58,460 nt of DNA from JBBQCW01 sp038319025 (GTDB lineage Bacteria > Actinomycetota > Thermoleophilia > Solirubrobacterales > Solirubrobacteraceae). Of the stretch, positions 14,745 to 24,167 are shown in pieces. The notes under the pieces were generated by a model. That model searched no databases. It was given only the letters and a program-made list of their open reading frames with translations, and had not been told where the DNA came from. Location of the stretch: contig JBBQCW010000019.1 of NCBI GenBank assembly GCA_038319025.1, positions 1-58,460 of the forward strand, in the 5' to 3' direction. A program made the position numbers and the translations under genes. Position 1 is the stretch's first letter; each line of letters starts with the position of its first letter.

Positions 14745-15406
14745 TCCGGCAGTCCGTCGTCGCCCCCGATGACTTCCGCTCGCGCGGGTTGAAGGCCCGC
14801 GACATGCTCCGCGGTGAGCTCTCCGACGAGCAGATGGAGGAGTACGTCCGCGAGCACATCATCACCACCACACTCGACAAGGCCGTCGCGTGGGCTCGCG
14901 GGAACGCCATGTTCCCCGCCACTTTCGGCCTGGCCTGCTGTGCGATCGAGATGATGTCGATCGTCGGCGCGCGCCTCGACATCGCCCGCTTCGGTTTCGA
15001 GGCGTTTCGCGCGTCTCCGCGCCAAGCCGACCTGCTGATCCTGTCGGGCCGCGTGTCGATCAAGATGGCGCCGGTCGTGCGCCGCATCTACGACCAGATG
15101 CTGGAGCCCAAGTGGGCGATCGCAATGGGCGCATGCTCGTCGTCGATGGGCGTGTTCAACAATTACGCGATCGTCCCGGCCGACAAGTTCATGCCGGTCG
15201 ACGTTCATGTGCCCGGCTGCCCCCCTCGGCCCGAGGCCCTGATGTACGGGATCCTGAAGCTGCGCTCGCAGATCCAGCTGGATCCGAGTCTGGGTTGGCG
15301 CGCGCGCTACAACGCGGTCGGCACCGAAGAGGTCGTGCCCACCGGCGAGCCCGACTCCGCCACCGCCGTCAACGTGTTCCCGGGCGAGGACATGGGTCGT
15401 GCCTGA
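14735..15406 (+). CDS. nuoB: NADH-quinone oxidoreductase subunit B
   Basis: A 223-residue peripheral subunit that holds cluster N2, the last iron-sulfur centre before quinone. The four ligands are visible: the adjacent pair in GLACCAIEMM, one in GACSSSMG and one in VPGCPPRPEA. The start ATG 14735 lies inside the nuoA end; the frame that extends further upstream is a shadow of nuoA. The C-terminal 40 residues after the core are more variable. It overlaps nuoC by eight bases. Confidence 0.97.
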   Translation: MEIVRQSVVAPDDFRSRGLKARDMLRGELSDEQMEEYVREHIITTTLDKAVAWARGNAMFPATFGLACCAIEMMSIVGARLDIARFGFEAFRASPRQADLLILSGRVSIKMAPVVRRIYDQMLEPKWAIAMGACSSSMGVFNNYAIVPADKFMPVDVHVPGCPPRPEALMYGILKLRSQIQLDPSLGWRARYNAVGTEEVVPTGEPDSATAVNVFPGEDMGRA

Positions 15407-15908
15407 CGCGGCCGCCTTGGAGCTGCTGGCTCAGGATCTGCGCGACGGAGACGCCGACAGCGTCGTCGCCACCCTCCACTTTCGCGGTCAAGCCCGCATC
15501 GATGTGGCTCCGTCGGCGGTCCTGGACGCGCTGCGCATGCTTCGCGGCGAGGGCTTCACGTTCCTGGCCAGCGTCCACGGGGTCGACTACTACCCCGATG
15601 AGCCGCGCTTGGGCGTGCACTACGAAATGCTCAACATGAGCAACGGCGAGCGCATCACCCTCACCACGCGCGTGCCGCTCGACGCGGCCTACCTGGATTC
15701 GGCGACGCCCGAATGGCCCACGGCCAACCATCAGGAGCGCGAGATCTTCGACATGTTCGGCGTGACGTTCGAAGGCCATCCGGATATGCGCCGAATCCTG
15801 ATGCCTGAAGATTACGAAGGCCACCCGCAGCGCCGCGACTTCCCCATCGGCGGCGAGCCCGTTCTCTTCACCCACAACGAGAACGACGTGCCCGGGTGGG
15901 TGAAGTGA
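15399..15908 (+). CDS. nuoC: NADH-quinone oxidoreductase subunit C
   Basis: A 169-residue subunit of the 30-kDa family, which packs against NuoD in the Q-module and carries no cofactor. The signature ANHQEREIFDMFGVTFEGHPD followed by LMPEDYEGHP and RRDFP is complete. It is separate from nuoD rather than fused, as is usual in Actinobacteria. Start GTG 15399 overlaps the nuoB end. Confidence 0.96.
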   Translation: MPDAAALELLAQDLRDGDADSVVATLHFRGQARIDVAPSAVLDALRMLRGEGFTFLASVHGVDYYPDEPRLGVHYEMLNMSNGERITLTTRVPLDAAYLDSATPEWPTANHQEREIFDMFGVTFEGHPDMRRILMPEDYEGHPQRRDFPIGGEPVLFTHNENDVPGWVK

Positions 15909-17188
15909 GCTCCTCCGACATCACCCCCGGCGGCACGGCCACCCCGCCCAAGAGCGACTACCGCCGGATGGAGGAATCCATCACGATGGCGCCGCTTGCC
16001 CAGCAGGCGATCGAGAACGTCCACGAGGAGCTGCTCACCCTCAACTTCGGCCCCCACCACCCGGCAACCCACGGCGTGCTGCGCCTGCTGGTCTCCCTCG
16101 ACGGCGAGGTCGTCCGCGACCTGAAGCCCGTCATCGGCTACGTACACACGGGGATTGAGAAGACCTGTGAGGACAAGGCGTACTGGAAGGTCATCCCGAT
16201 AGTCGAGCGGATGGACTACCTGGCCTACTTCTTCAACAGCTACGCGTTCTGCGGCGCCGTCGAGACGCTGCTGGATTGCGAGGTGCCCAAGCGCGCCCAG
16301 TACCTGCGCGTCATCCACCTGGAGCTCAACCGGATCATGAGCCACCTCGTGTGGCTGGGCACCAGCGCGCTGGATCTCGGCGCCATGTCCGTGTGGTGGT
16401 ACTGCTTCCGCGAGCGCGAGCAACTGCTCGACCTGTTCGAGATGAGCACCGGCCAGCGCATGCACACGCGCTACTTCCAGGTCGGCGGCGTGATGGAGGA
16501 CATCCCGCAGGGTTTCGAGGCCAAGGTGCGCGAGTTCCTGCCTCGGATGCGCCGCGGCGCCCATCAGTACGGAGACATGCTGAGCAAGAACGAGATCGCG
16601 TTGCAGCGCCTGCGCAACATCGGGATCGTCGACGAGGCGACGCTGCTGGGCCTGGGCGTCACGGGCCCGCTGCTGCGCGCAGCCGGCAACCCGTGGGATC
16701 TGCGCAAGGCCACGCCGTACTGCAGCTATGAAGACTTCGACTTCAAGATTCCGGTCGGTGAGCGTGGCGACAACTACGACCGCTACGCCTGCCGCCTGGC
16801 GGAGATCCACGAGTCCTGCAACATCATCGAGCAGGCCATCGACGGCCTCCCCGAGGGGCCGTACATCACCGAGGACCGCAAGATCGCACTGCCGCCGCGC
16901 CACGAGTTGGCCACGTCGATGGAAGCGCTGATCCACCACTTCAAACTCGTCACCGAGGGCATGCGCGTGCCCGAGGGTGAGGTGTACTTCCCCATCGAGG
17001 GGCCCCGAGGCGAGCTGGGTTGCTTCGTGCGCTCGGACGGGTCCAGCAAGCCCGCCCGCGTACACATGCGCGACCCCAGCTTCGTGAACCTGCAGGCCAC
17101 CGCCGATATGTGCCGCGACACGCTGATCGCCGACATGATCGCCACGCTGGCGATGATGGATCCGGTGCTGGGCGGAGTGGATCGCTGA
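15905..17188 (+). CDS. nuoD: NADH-quinone oxidoreductase subunit D
   Basis: About 427 residues of the 49-kDa family, forming the quinone pocket with NuoB. Conserved pieces are NFGPHHPATHGVLR (quinone-site His), HTGIEK, GPHHPA-type N-terminal loop, RYFQVGGV and the C-terminal LGGVDR, which is typical of the family. GTG 15905 shares GTGA with the nuoC stop, the coupling used elsewhere in the operon; GTG 15896 is an alternative, three codons earlier. It overlaps nuoE by one base (TGATG). Confidence 0.96.
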   Translation: MSSSDITPGGTATPPKSDYRRMEESITMAPLAQQAIENVHEELLTLNFGPHHPATHGVLRLLVSLDGEVVRDLKPVIGYVHTGIEKTCEDKAYWKVIPIVERMDYLAYFFNSYAFCGAVETLLDCEVPKRAQYLRVIHLELNRIMSHLVWLGTSALDLGAMSVWWYCFREREQLLDLFEMSTGQRMHTRYFQVGGVMEDIPQGFEAKVREFLPRMRRGAHQYGDMLSKNEIALQRLRNIGIVDEATLLGLGVTGPLLRAAGNPWDLRKATPYCSYEDFDFKIPVGERGDNYDRYACRLAEIHESCNIIEQAIDGLPEGPYITEDRKIALPPRHELATSMEALIHHFKLVTEGMRVPEGEVYFPIEGPRGELGCFVRSDGSSKPARVHMRDPSFVNLQATADMCRDTLIADMIATLAMMDPVLGGVDR

Positions 17189-17838
17189 TGGCCGAGTTCG
17201 CCTCCCAGCCGATCGACCCTGCCACCGTCCGGCGCTTCGAGCACGGCTCACGCGTTCCCGGCTGGGATGAGGCCGTCGACCTGACGAAGGATCCCGCGAT
17301 CGTCCCGGACCTGGCGACGACGCCGGTGCCCGACGAGTTGCGCTCCGCGATCGAGGCCGAGATGGCCAAGTACCCCGACACCCGCTCGGCGTCGATCCCC
17401 GCTCTCTTCCATGTGCAGGCCCGCTACGGCTGGTGTACCCCAGAGGGGATCGAGCAGGCCGCCGCGGTGATGTCGTTGACCCCTGGCTACCTCGTCTCGG
17501 TGGCCAGCTTCTACGACATGCTCGACCTGCAGCCCGTCGGCAAGAACCGCGTGTACGTCTGCACCAACATCTCCTGCTCACTGCGCGGCGCCGACGATCT
17601 GTACGACGCGCTGCTGACGGCGGCCGGTGATGACCCCGACATGTTCGTGCGCGGGTTTGAATGCCTGGGCGCCTGCGACATCGCGCCGATGGCCTCGATC
17701 AACGGCGCTTACGTCGGGCCGATCGCGCTGGACGAAGTGCCCACCTTGATGGCGCAGATCCGCGCCGGCGAAGAGCCGTTGCCCGCCAAGCAGCTCAGCC
17801 GCCGTGCGTGTGTTGACCCGAAGGCGCACGCCTCATGA
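17188..17838 (+). CDS. nuoE: NADH-quinone oxidoreductase subunit E
   Basis: A 216-residue thioredoxin-fold subunit of the NADH-oxidising N-module, binding the off-path [2Fe-2S] cluster N1a. Ligands: C-x4-C in VCTNISC and C-x3-C in CLGACDIAP. The helical N-terminal part contains KYPDTRSASIPALFHVQ. Start ATG 17188 overlaps the nuoD stop by one base; an earlier in-frame start would lie within nuoD. It is coupled to nuoF by ATGA. Confidence 0.96.
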   Translation: MAEFASQPIDPATVRRFEHGSRVPGWDEAVDLTKDPAIVPDLATTPVPDELRSAIEAEMAKYPDTRSASIPALFHVQARYGWCTPEGIEQAAAVMSLTPGYLVSVASFYDMLDLQPVGKNRVYVCTNISCSLRGADDLYDALLTAAGDDPDMFVRGFECLGACDIAPMASINGAYVGPIALDEVPTLMAQIRAGEEPLPAKQLSRRACVDPKAHAS

Positions 17839-19151
17839 CCAACGTCCTCCTCTTTGACCACATCGACGAGCCGGGCCTGAACACCATCGACGTGTTTGAG
17901 CGGCGCGGCGGCTACGAGATGGCGCGCAGGGCCCTCGGCCTGCAGCCCGAGGAACTGATCGACACCCTCAAAGCCTCAGGCCTCCGTGGCCGTGGCGGCG
18001 CCGGTTTCCCGCTCGGTATGAAGGCGTCGTTCATCCCCAAGGGGACGATGCAGAAGTACGTCGTGTGCAACGCGGACGAGTCCGAGCCCGGCACCTTCAA
18101 GGACCGCGAGCTGATGCAGAAGAACCCGCATCAGTTGATCGAGGGACTGATCATCGCGGCCTACGCGGTGCAGGCCACCAAGGCCTTCATCTATATCCGC
18201 GGCGAGTACGTCCTGCAGGCCGACATCCTGGATGACGCGCTGATCGAGGCGCGTCGGGCCGGCTACATCGGCGAGCGGATCTTTGGCTCTGACTTCTCCC
18301 TCGATCTGCACGTGCACCGTGGTGCCGGTGCGTACATCTGCGGCGAGGAGACGGGACTGCTCGACTCGCTCGAAGGGCGGCGCGGCAACCCGCGCCTGAA
18401 GCCCCCGTTCCCGGCCAACCAGGGCCTGTACCAGGGGCCGACGCTGATCAACAACGTCGAGACGCTGGCCACCACACCGGTGATCCTGCGGATGGGTGGC
18501 GAGGAGTACGCCAAGCTCGGCGTGGCCAACTCCGCCGGCACCAAGCTGATCTCGATCTCGGGCAACGTCCAGCGCCCCGGCAACTACGAGATCGAACTGG
18601 GGATGAGCAGCCGGGACATCATCTTCGGCCTGGCCGGCGGCCCGGACGAAGGGCGCTCCGTCAAGTTCTGGTTCCCCGGCGGCTCGTCCTCCCCGGTGCT
18701 CACCGCCGACGACCTGGATCTCGGTTACGACTTCGACAGCCTGGCCAAGGCCGGGTCGATGCTCGGCTCCGGCGCGATCATCGTCGTGGACGACTCCAAC
18801 GCCGTCGTCGACGTCGCGCTGAAGCTGGCCCAGTTCTACCGCCACGAATCGTGCGGCAAGTGCACGCCGTGCCGTGAGGGCACCAACTGGACGGTCCACA
18901 TGCTCGAGCGGATCCGCTCGGGCGAGGCCACGCCGATGGATCTGGACATCATGGCCTCGGTCCAGGAGAACATCATCGGGCACTGCCTCTGCGTGCTGGG
19001 CGACGCGATGGCGATGCCGATCGCTTCGATGATCGTCAAGTTCCGCGCCGAGTTCGAGGAGCACATCGAGGCCGCGCGGCAGCGCAACCCGCTGCTGGGC
19101 GCCGTCCCCATCTCCGACGAGCCCGTGCTCATCGCCGGGGCGGCTCACTAG
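17835..19151 (+). CDS. nuoF: NADH-quinone oxidoreductase subunit F
   Basis: A 438-residue flavoprotein that oxidises NADH through FMN and cluster N3. Conserved pieces: GLRGRGGAGFPLGMKA for NADH/FMN binding, NADESEPGTFKDRE, GAYICGEETGLLDSLEG, and the N3 ligands in ESCGKCTPCREG plus the distant C in GHCLCVLGD. Length is standard. Four-base overlap with nuoE and one-base overlap with nuoG. Confidence 0.97.
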   Translation: MTNVLLFDHIDEPGLNTIDVFERRGGYEMARRALGLQPEELIDTLKASGLRGRGGAGFPLGMKASFIPKGTMQKYVVCNADESEPGTFKDRELMQKNPHQLIEGLIIAAYAVQATKAFIYIRGEYVLQADILDDALIEARRAGYIGERIFGSDFSLDLHVHRGAGAYICGEETGLLDSLEGRRGNPRLKPPFPANQGLYQGPTLINNVETLATTPVILRMGGEEYAKLGVANSAGTKLISISGNVQRPGNYEIELGMSSRDIIFGLAGGPDEGRSVKFWFPGGSSSPVLTADDLDLGYDFDSLAKAGSMLGSGAIIVVDDSNAVVDVALKLAQFYRHESCGKCTPCREGTNWTVHMLERIRSGEATPMDLDIMASVQENIIGHCLCVLGDAMAMPIASMIVKFRAEFEEHIEAARQRNPLLGAVPISDEPVLIAGAAH

Positions 19152-21604
19152 TGCCCCGCCCCGAAGAACGCTTCGTGACCTTCACGCTCGACGGCCGCGA
19201 GGTCAGCGCGCCGGAGAACGCCATGCTGGTCGACGGCGCCGAGTTCGGCGACGTCGAGATCCCCGTCTTCTGTTACCAGCCCAAGCTCGGCGCGCCGGTC
19301 GGTGCCTGCCGCATGTGCCTGGTGGAGATCGAGGGCATCCCGAAGCTGCAGACGGCATGCTCCACACCGGTCAAGGACGGCATGGTCGTCCACACGCAGA
19401 CGACGCGCGTCAAGGAGGCCCAGCAGTCGGTGGTGGAGTTCCTGCTCATCAACCACCCGCTGGACTGCCCGGTCTGCGACAAGGGCGGCGAGTGCCCGCT
19501 GCAGGACATCACCTTCGGCTGGGGCGGCGGCAAGAGCCGCTTTGCCGAGCCCAAGCGCCACTTCCAGAAGCCGCTGGCCCTGTCGCCGCTGATCGCGATC
19601 GACCGCGAGCGCTGCATCCTCTGTTACCGCTGCGTGCGCTTCAGCCAGGAGATCAGCGAGGACTACCAACTCGTCCTGCACGACCGCGGCGCCCACACGT
19701 TCGTCGGCACATTCGACGGCCACCCGTACGTGGCGCCGTTCAGCGGCAACATCATCGAGCTGTGCCCGGTCGGCGCGCTGACCTCGCAGGCCTACCGCTT
19801 TCGTGCGCGTCCGTGGGATGTGGAGGGCGGCGGCTCGATCTGCACGCTGTGCCCTGCCCAGTGCAACGTCACCTTCACGGTGCGCGACGAGCGCGTCCTG
19901 CGCGTCCTGGGGCGCGACCACGCTGAGGTCGACGACGGCTGGCTGTGCGACAAGGGGCGCTTCGCCTACCAGTCCGTCCACGTGGACGAACGCATCACCC
20001 AGCCGATGCTCCGCGACGGCGGCGAACTGCGCCCCGTCACGTGGGAACGCGCATTGACCGATGCCGCCGCCGCTCTCACCCGGGCCGGCGGTGCGGTGGG
20101 CGCCATCGTGGGTGGCGAGACCACCAACGAAGAGGGCTTCCTGCTAGCGCATCTGCTGCGTGAGGCGCTCGACAGCAAAGACTTGGATTGCCGGCCCGCC
20201 GGCGGCCCGGCCGAGGCGCTGCGGGTCGCGCTGGCCCAGCCCGCCGCGCAGGCCACGGTTCCCGACCTTGAGTTCGCCCACGCGGTGTTGGTGCTCGACT
20301 GCGAGCCCGTCGACGACATGCCCGTCCTGGATCTGCGCCTGCGCAAGGGCGTACGGCGCAACGGCGTCAAGCTCGCCGTCGCCTCCAGCCGCCCCAGCAG
20401 CCTGGACCCGAACGCGACGGCGACCGTCCGCTTTGCCCCCGGCGCCGGCGAGGCATTCCTCGCCGCTCTGAACGCGGCGCTGGGCGGCGGCGGGCACCTC
20501 GACGAGCTGGCCCCGCGCGCCGGTGCCGACGCCGACGAGATCCGCGCGCTCGCCAAGTTGCTGCGCGGCAACGGCGGCGACCGGGACGTCGTGATCCTAT
20601 GGGGCGAGCGCCTCACCAGCGGCGCTCGCGGCGATCACGCTGCGCGCGGCCTCCTGAACGTGGCCCGCCACCTGGGCCTGATGGACGGGCGCGAAGGCGC
20701 CGGCCTGCTGGAGATCCCCGCCGGCACCAACGGCCGTGGCCTGCGTGAGGCCGGCGTGCTGCCCACCGAGGACGGCCGCGACACGGCCGCGATCGGCGCC
20801 GCTGCCGCCGCCGGGGAGCTGGCCGCGCTCTACCTCATGCACGTCGATCCGCTCGAGGATCTGCCCGACCGCGACACCTGGGTGCGCGGGTTGGACAAGG
20901 CTTCAACGGTCATCGCCCACGCTGCCTTCCTCACCGAGGGGATCCGCGAACACGCCACGATCGTGTTCCCCGCGGAGTCCTACGCGGAGAAGGAAGGGAC
21001 GATGGTGCACCCCGACGGTCGCCTGCAGCGCCTGCGGCGGGCCATCGGCCGGCCGGGCGACACGCGGCCCGAATGGCAGGTCCTCTCAGACCTCAGCCGA
21101 CGCCTGGGCGCCGATCCCGGCATCCTCACCGGCGCCATGATCAGTACGCAACTCTTTGCCGCCGTCCCCTACTACGCCGGCGTCACGCTGGAGGAGATCG
21201 GCGGGCGTGGCGTGCGCTGGCCCCAGCGCCCGGCGGCCGCCGCCTACCCGCAGGCCGACCTCGGGCCCTTTGGTCTGGAGACGCCGCCGCTGGCAGCGCA
21301 TGCCAACGGCTCGCTGCGCCTCGGCACGTTCCGTTCCATCTGGGCCTCGACCGAGGTCAGCGTCTCCCCTGCCCTGCGTTTCCTCACGCCCAGCCAGCGC
21401 GCGGAGCTGAGCCCCGGCGATGCCGAGCGGCTGGGCCTGCGCCAGGGCGACCGTGTCGTGGTGGGCACCAACGGGCACTCCGTCAGCGCCACCGTCGCGC
21501 TGCGAGAGTCGATGCCCGCCGGCAGCGTGTTCCTGGAGACCTCGCTGGGCGTCGACGGTGCCAACGCGCTCGACGGCCCACTGGTGGAGGTGCGGCCCGC
21601 ATGA
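19151..21604 (+). CDS. nuoG: NADH-quinone oxidoreductase subunit G
   Basis: An 817-residue subunit with the chain of clusters N1b, N4 and N5. The N-terminal [2Fe-2S] domain (VFCYQP, GACRMCLVE, TACSTPV) is followed by the His-Cys3 segment HPLDCPVCDKGGECPLQD, the 4Fe-4S motif CILCYRCVRFSQE, and then a molybdopterin-oxidoreductase-like domain. CTLCPAQC plus a later WLCDKGR indicates the extra 4Fe-4S cluster N7 found in many bacterial NuoG. GTG 19151 shares its first base with the nuoF stop. The middle and C-terminal domains are Ala-rich and less conserved. Confidence 0.96.
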   Translation: MPRPEERFVTFTLDGREVSAPENAMLVDGAEFGDVEIPVFCYQPKLGAPVGACRMCLVEIEGIPKLQTACSTPVKDGMVVHTQTTRVKEAQQSVVEFLLINHPLDCPVCDKGGECPLQDITFGWGGGKSRFAEPKRHFQKPLALSPLIAIDRERCILCYRCVRFSQEISEDYQLVLHDRGAHTFVGTFDGHPYVAPFSGNIIELCPVGALTSQAYRFRARPWDVEGGGSICTLCPAQCNVTFTVRDERVLRVLGRDHAEVDDGWLCDKGRFAYQSVHVDERITQPMLRDGGELRPVTWERALTDAAAALTRAGGAVGAIVGGETTNEEGFLLAHLLREALDSKDLDCRPAGGPAEALRVALAQPAAQATVPDLEFAHAVLVLDCEPVDDMPVLDLRLRKGVRRNGVKLAVASSRPSSLDPNATATVRFAPGAGEAFLAALNAALGGGGHLDELAPRAGADADEIRALAKLLRGNGGDRDVVILWGERLTSGARGDHAARGLLNVARHLGLMDGREGAGLLEIPAGTNGRGLREAGVLPTEDGRDTAAIGAAAAAGELAALYLMHVDPLEDLPDRDTWVRGLDKASTVIAHAAFLTEGIREHATIVFPAESYAEKEGTMVHPDGRLQRLRRAIGRPGDTRPEWQVLSDLSRRLGADPGILTGAMISTQLFAAVPYYAGVTLEEIGGRGVRWPQRPAAAAYPQADLGPFGLETPPLAAHANGSLRLGTFRSIWASTEVSVSPALRFLTPSQRAELSPGDAERLGLRQGDRVVVGTNGHSVSATVALRESMPAGSVFLETSLGVDGANALDGPLVEVRPA

Positions 21605-22629
21605 ACTCCAGCCTGCCGCTAGCGATCGTCAACTACGCCGAGCCGTGGTACGTCCAGATCATCAAGTCGATCGTGATCTTCGCGGTGGGCCTGCAGCTCG
21701 TACCGATCGTCCTGCTGGCCGAGCGCAAGCTCCTCGGTCGCTTCCAGAACCGTTACGGCCCCAACCGCGTCGGCCCGTTCGGCGCGTTCCAGCCACTCGC
21801 CGACATTCTCAAGCTGATCACCAAAGAGCAGTCGCGCCCCACCACGGCCGTCGGCTTCCTGTACGCGCTGGCGCCGTTCCTGTCCATCTGCTGCGCCGTC
21901 GCCGCGCTTGCGCTGATCCCGTTCGGCAACGTGCAGAACATCTTCGGCACGCCGGTCGGCCTGTACGGCGTGGACCTGTCGATCGGGCCGCTGTACGTGT
22001 TCGCCTTCGGCGCGATCGCGTTTTACGGCCTGATGCTGGGCGGCTGGGCCTCCGGCTCGAAGTACGCGTTCCTCGGCGCCATGCGCGCCGCCGCGCAGCT
22101 CATCTCCTACGAGGTGGCCCAAGGCCTGGCGCTCGTCGGCGTGATCATGACAGCGGGCACGCTGTCGCTCACGGAGATCGTCATGCACCAGGCGGGCATG
22201 TGGTACATCGTGCCCCAGTTCTTCGGGTTCCTGGTGTTCCTCGTGGCCGGCTTCGCGGAGACGAACCGCGCCCCGTTCGACCTCGTCGAGGCCGACGCCG
22301 AACTCGTCGCCGGCTACAACACCGAGTATGGCGGTGCCCGGTTCGCCTCGTTCTTCTTCGCCGAGTACCTCAACGTGATCGTCATCTCCGGTTTGGCCAC
22401 CACGTTCTTCCTCGGCGGCTGGCTGCTGCCCTTCGGCATCGACCCACCCGGTTGGGTTGACCCGTTCGTGGTGCTGGGCAAGATGGGCCTGTTCGTCTTC
22501 TTCTTCATCTGGATCCGGGCGACGCTGCCCCGCCTGCGCTACGACCAGTTGATGTCGCTGGGCTGGAAGATCCTTCTGCCGCTGGCGACCCTGAACACCC
22601 TCGTCACTGCGATCGTGCTCGTCGCATGA
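21601..22629 (+). CDS. nuoH: NADH-quinone oxidoreductase subunit H
   Basis: A 342-residue subunit with about eight helices linking the Q-module to the proton-pumping arm. AERKLLGRFQNRYGPNRVGP and FAETNRAPFDLVEADAELVA, the two most conserved loops, are intact, as is the acidic EYGG region near the quinone entrance. ATG 21601 overlaps the nuoG stop by four bases. A longer in-frame extension from 21073 lies wholly within nuoG and is rejected. Confidence 0.97.
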   Translation: MNSSLPLAIVNYAEPWYVQIIKSIVIFAVGLQLVPIVLLAERKLLGRFQNRYGPNRVGPFGAFQPLADILKLITKEQSRPTTAVGFLYALAPFLSICCAVAALALIPFGNVQNIFGTPVGLYGVDLSIGPLYVFAFGAIAFYGLMLGGWASGSKYAFLGAMRAAAQLISYEVAQGLALVGVIMTAGTLSLTEIVMHQAGMWYIVPQFFGFLVFLVAGFAETNRAPFDLVEADAELVAGYNTEYGGARFASFFFAEYLNVIVISGLATTFFLGGWLLPFGIDPPGWVDPFVVLGKMGLFVFFFIWIRATLPRLRYDQLMSLGWKILLPLATLNTLVTAIVLVA

Positions 22630-23162
22630 CGCCCCTGATCAATCCTGATGACGTGCTCGTCGTCGCCCGTGGCCCTGAGCCGGGCGGCGCCGGCGGCGCC
22701 TACCGCGCGTTCGCGGAGACTTTGCGCGGCCTGAAGACGACGTTCGGCGAAGTGGTCGCCGGGCCGACAACGATGGAGTACCCGGAGGAGAAGGTCCCCG
22801 TGTACCCGCGCTTCCGCGGCCGTCACCGTCTGCACCGTTTCGAGGACACCAAGCTGGAGAAGTGCGTCGGCTGCTCGCTGTGCGCGGCTGCCTGCCCGGC
22901 CGACTGCATCCGCGTGGTCGCCGCCGAGAACGACCCGGAGGACCGCACCTCCGCGGGCGAGCGGTACGCCGCCGTGTACGAGATCAACCTCAGCCGCTGC
23001 ATCTTCTGCGGCTACTGCGAAGTGGCCTGCCCGTTCGACGCCATCACGATGGGCCACGACTTCGAGATGGCCGACTACAACCGGTCCGACCTCATCTTCA
23101 CCAAGGAAATGCTGCTCGCCGAGCCGCTGGAGCGCACGCCGCTCCGGCGCGAGGGCGAGTAA
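22626..23162 (+). CDS. nuoI: NADH-quinone oxidoreductase subunit I
   Basis: A 178-residue ferredoxin-like subunit holding clusters N6a and N6b. Two complete 4Fe-4S motifs are visible: CVGCSLCAAACPADC and CIFCGYCEVACPFDA. The N-terminal segment GLKTTFGEVVAGPTTMEYPE fits the family. It overlaps nuoH by four bases. The 18-bp gap after it is the only non-overlapping, non-abutting junction in the operon. Confidence 0.97.
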   Translation: MTPLINPDDVLVVARGPEPGGAGGAYRAFAETLRGLKTTFGEVVAGPTTMEYPEEKVPVYPRFRGRHRLHRFEDTKLEKCVGCSLCAAACPADCIRVVAAENDPEDRTSAGERYAAVYEINLSRCIFCGYCEVACPFDAITMGHDFEMADYNRSDLIFTKEMLLAEPLERTPLRREGE

Positions 23163-23180
23163 GCGGCGGCCGGCACGCAG

Positions 23181-23867
23181 ATGGCCACGATTCTTTTCTT
23201 CATCGCCGCAGTCGGTGCCATCGGCGGCGCCGTCGGCGTCGTGCTCATGCGCAACCCGTTCTATTCGGTGCTGGCGCTGGTCACGCACCTCGTGTCCCTC
23301 GCGCTCCTGTTCCTGCTGTTGCAGGCCCAGTTCGTGGCCGCGGCGCAGGTCGTGGTGTACGCCGGCGCGGTGATGGTGCTCTACGTGTTCGTCGTGGCTT
23401 ACGTGGGCGGCGGCGAAGAGCCCACGACCTCGACCGGCGGCAGCAGCCTGCGCACGATCGCCATCGTCTTCGCCACGGTGCTTTTCATCGAACTGGCTAT
23501 CGCCATCCTCGGCACCGGCCTGCACGCGATCGACACGCGTGGCCCCACCGTCAGCGGCGAGTTCGGCGCGCCGCGCCGCATCGGTGAACTGCTGCTCACG
23601 CGCTACCTCCTCGCCTTCGAGCTCAGCTCCTTCCTGCTGCTGATCGCCGCCGTCGGCGCAGTGCTGCTGGCCCGCCGGCGCCGCGGCATGGACGACGACC
23701 CCGCCACGGTGTCGGTCCACGACGTCTTCCACATGCAGATCCCGGCCGGGCTGGGCTCGCAATCGGAGACGGTCGGTGCCCGGCAGGGTGACCGCGAGCT
23801 CGACGAGAGCGACGCGGAAGTTGAAGAGACCGTGGCCCCCGGCGCGCACCGTGGGGAGGGTTCCTAG
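23181..23867 (+). CDS. nuoJ: NADH-quinone oxidoreductase subunit J
   Basis: A 228-residue membrane subunit with five helices; the conserved TM3 region QVVVYAGAVMVLYVFVVAY (the pi-bulge helix that couples quinone chemistry to the arm) is present. A 60-residue hydrophilic, Asp/Glu-rich C-terminal tail follows the last helix and makes it longer than the E. coli protein. The stop is directly followed by the nuoK ATG. Confidence 0.95.
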   Translation: MATILFFIAAVGAIGGAVGVVLMRNPFYSVLALVTHLVSLALLFLLLQAQFVAAAQVVVYAGAVMVLYVFVVAYVGGGEEPTTSTGGSSLRTIAIVFATVLFIELAIAILGTGLHAIDTRGPTVSGEFGAPRRIGELLLTRYLLAFELSSFLLLIAAVGAVLLARRRRGMDDDPATVSVHDVFHMQIPAGLGSQSETVGARQGDRELDESDAEVEETVAPGAHRGEGS

Positions 23868-24167
23868 ATGGATGTGAAGTGGTACCTGACCGTCTCGGCG
23901 CTGGTGTTCGCCATTGGCGTCGGCGGCGTCCTCACGCGGCGCAACCCGCTGGTCGTGCTCCTCTGCCTGGAACTGATGCTGAACGCCGCCAACCTCGCGT
24001 TCATCGGCTTCTCCCGTATGTGGGCCAACGGCGACGGGCAGATCATGGCCATCGTCGTGATGGTCGTCGCCGCCTGCGAGGTCACCGTCGGACTCGGCAT
24101 CGTCGTGGCGATGCACCGCCGCCGCCTGCCCGTCGACGTGGACGAGTTGCGGGAGTTGCAGGGATGA
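23868..24167 (+). CDS. nuoK: NADH-quinone oxidoreductase subunit K
   Basis: A 99-residue three-helix subunit related to MrpC. It contains NPLVVLLCLELMLNAANLAF with the conserved glutamate of TM2, and ACEVTVGLGIVVAMHR with the glutamate of TM3. Both glutamates belong to the charged axis used in proton translocation. It abuts nuoJ and overlaps nuoL by four bases. Confidence 0.97.
   Translation: MDVKWYLTVSALVFAIGVGGVLTRRNPLVVLLCLELMLNAANLAFIGFSRMWANGDGQIMAIVVMVVAACEVTVGLGIVVAMHRRRLPVDVDELRELQG

Noticed and set aside
15812..17581. 589-codon open frame on the minus strand over nuoC, nuoD and nuoE
   Set aside because: It is antisense to three clear complex I genes, has no domain and has the composition of a high-GC shadow frame.
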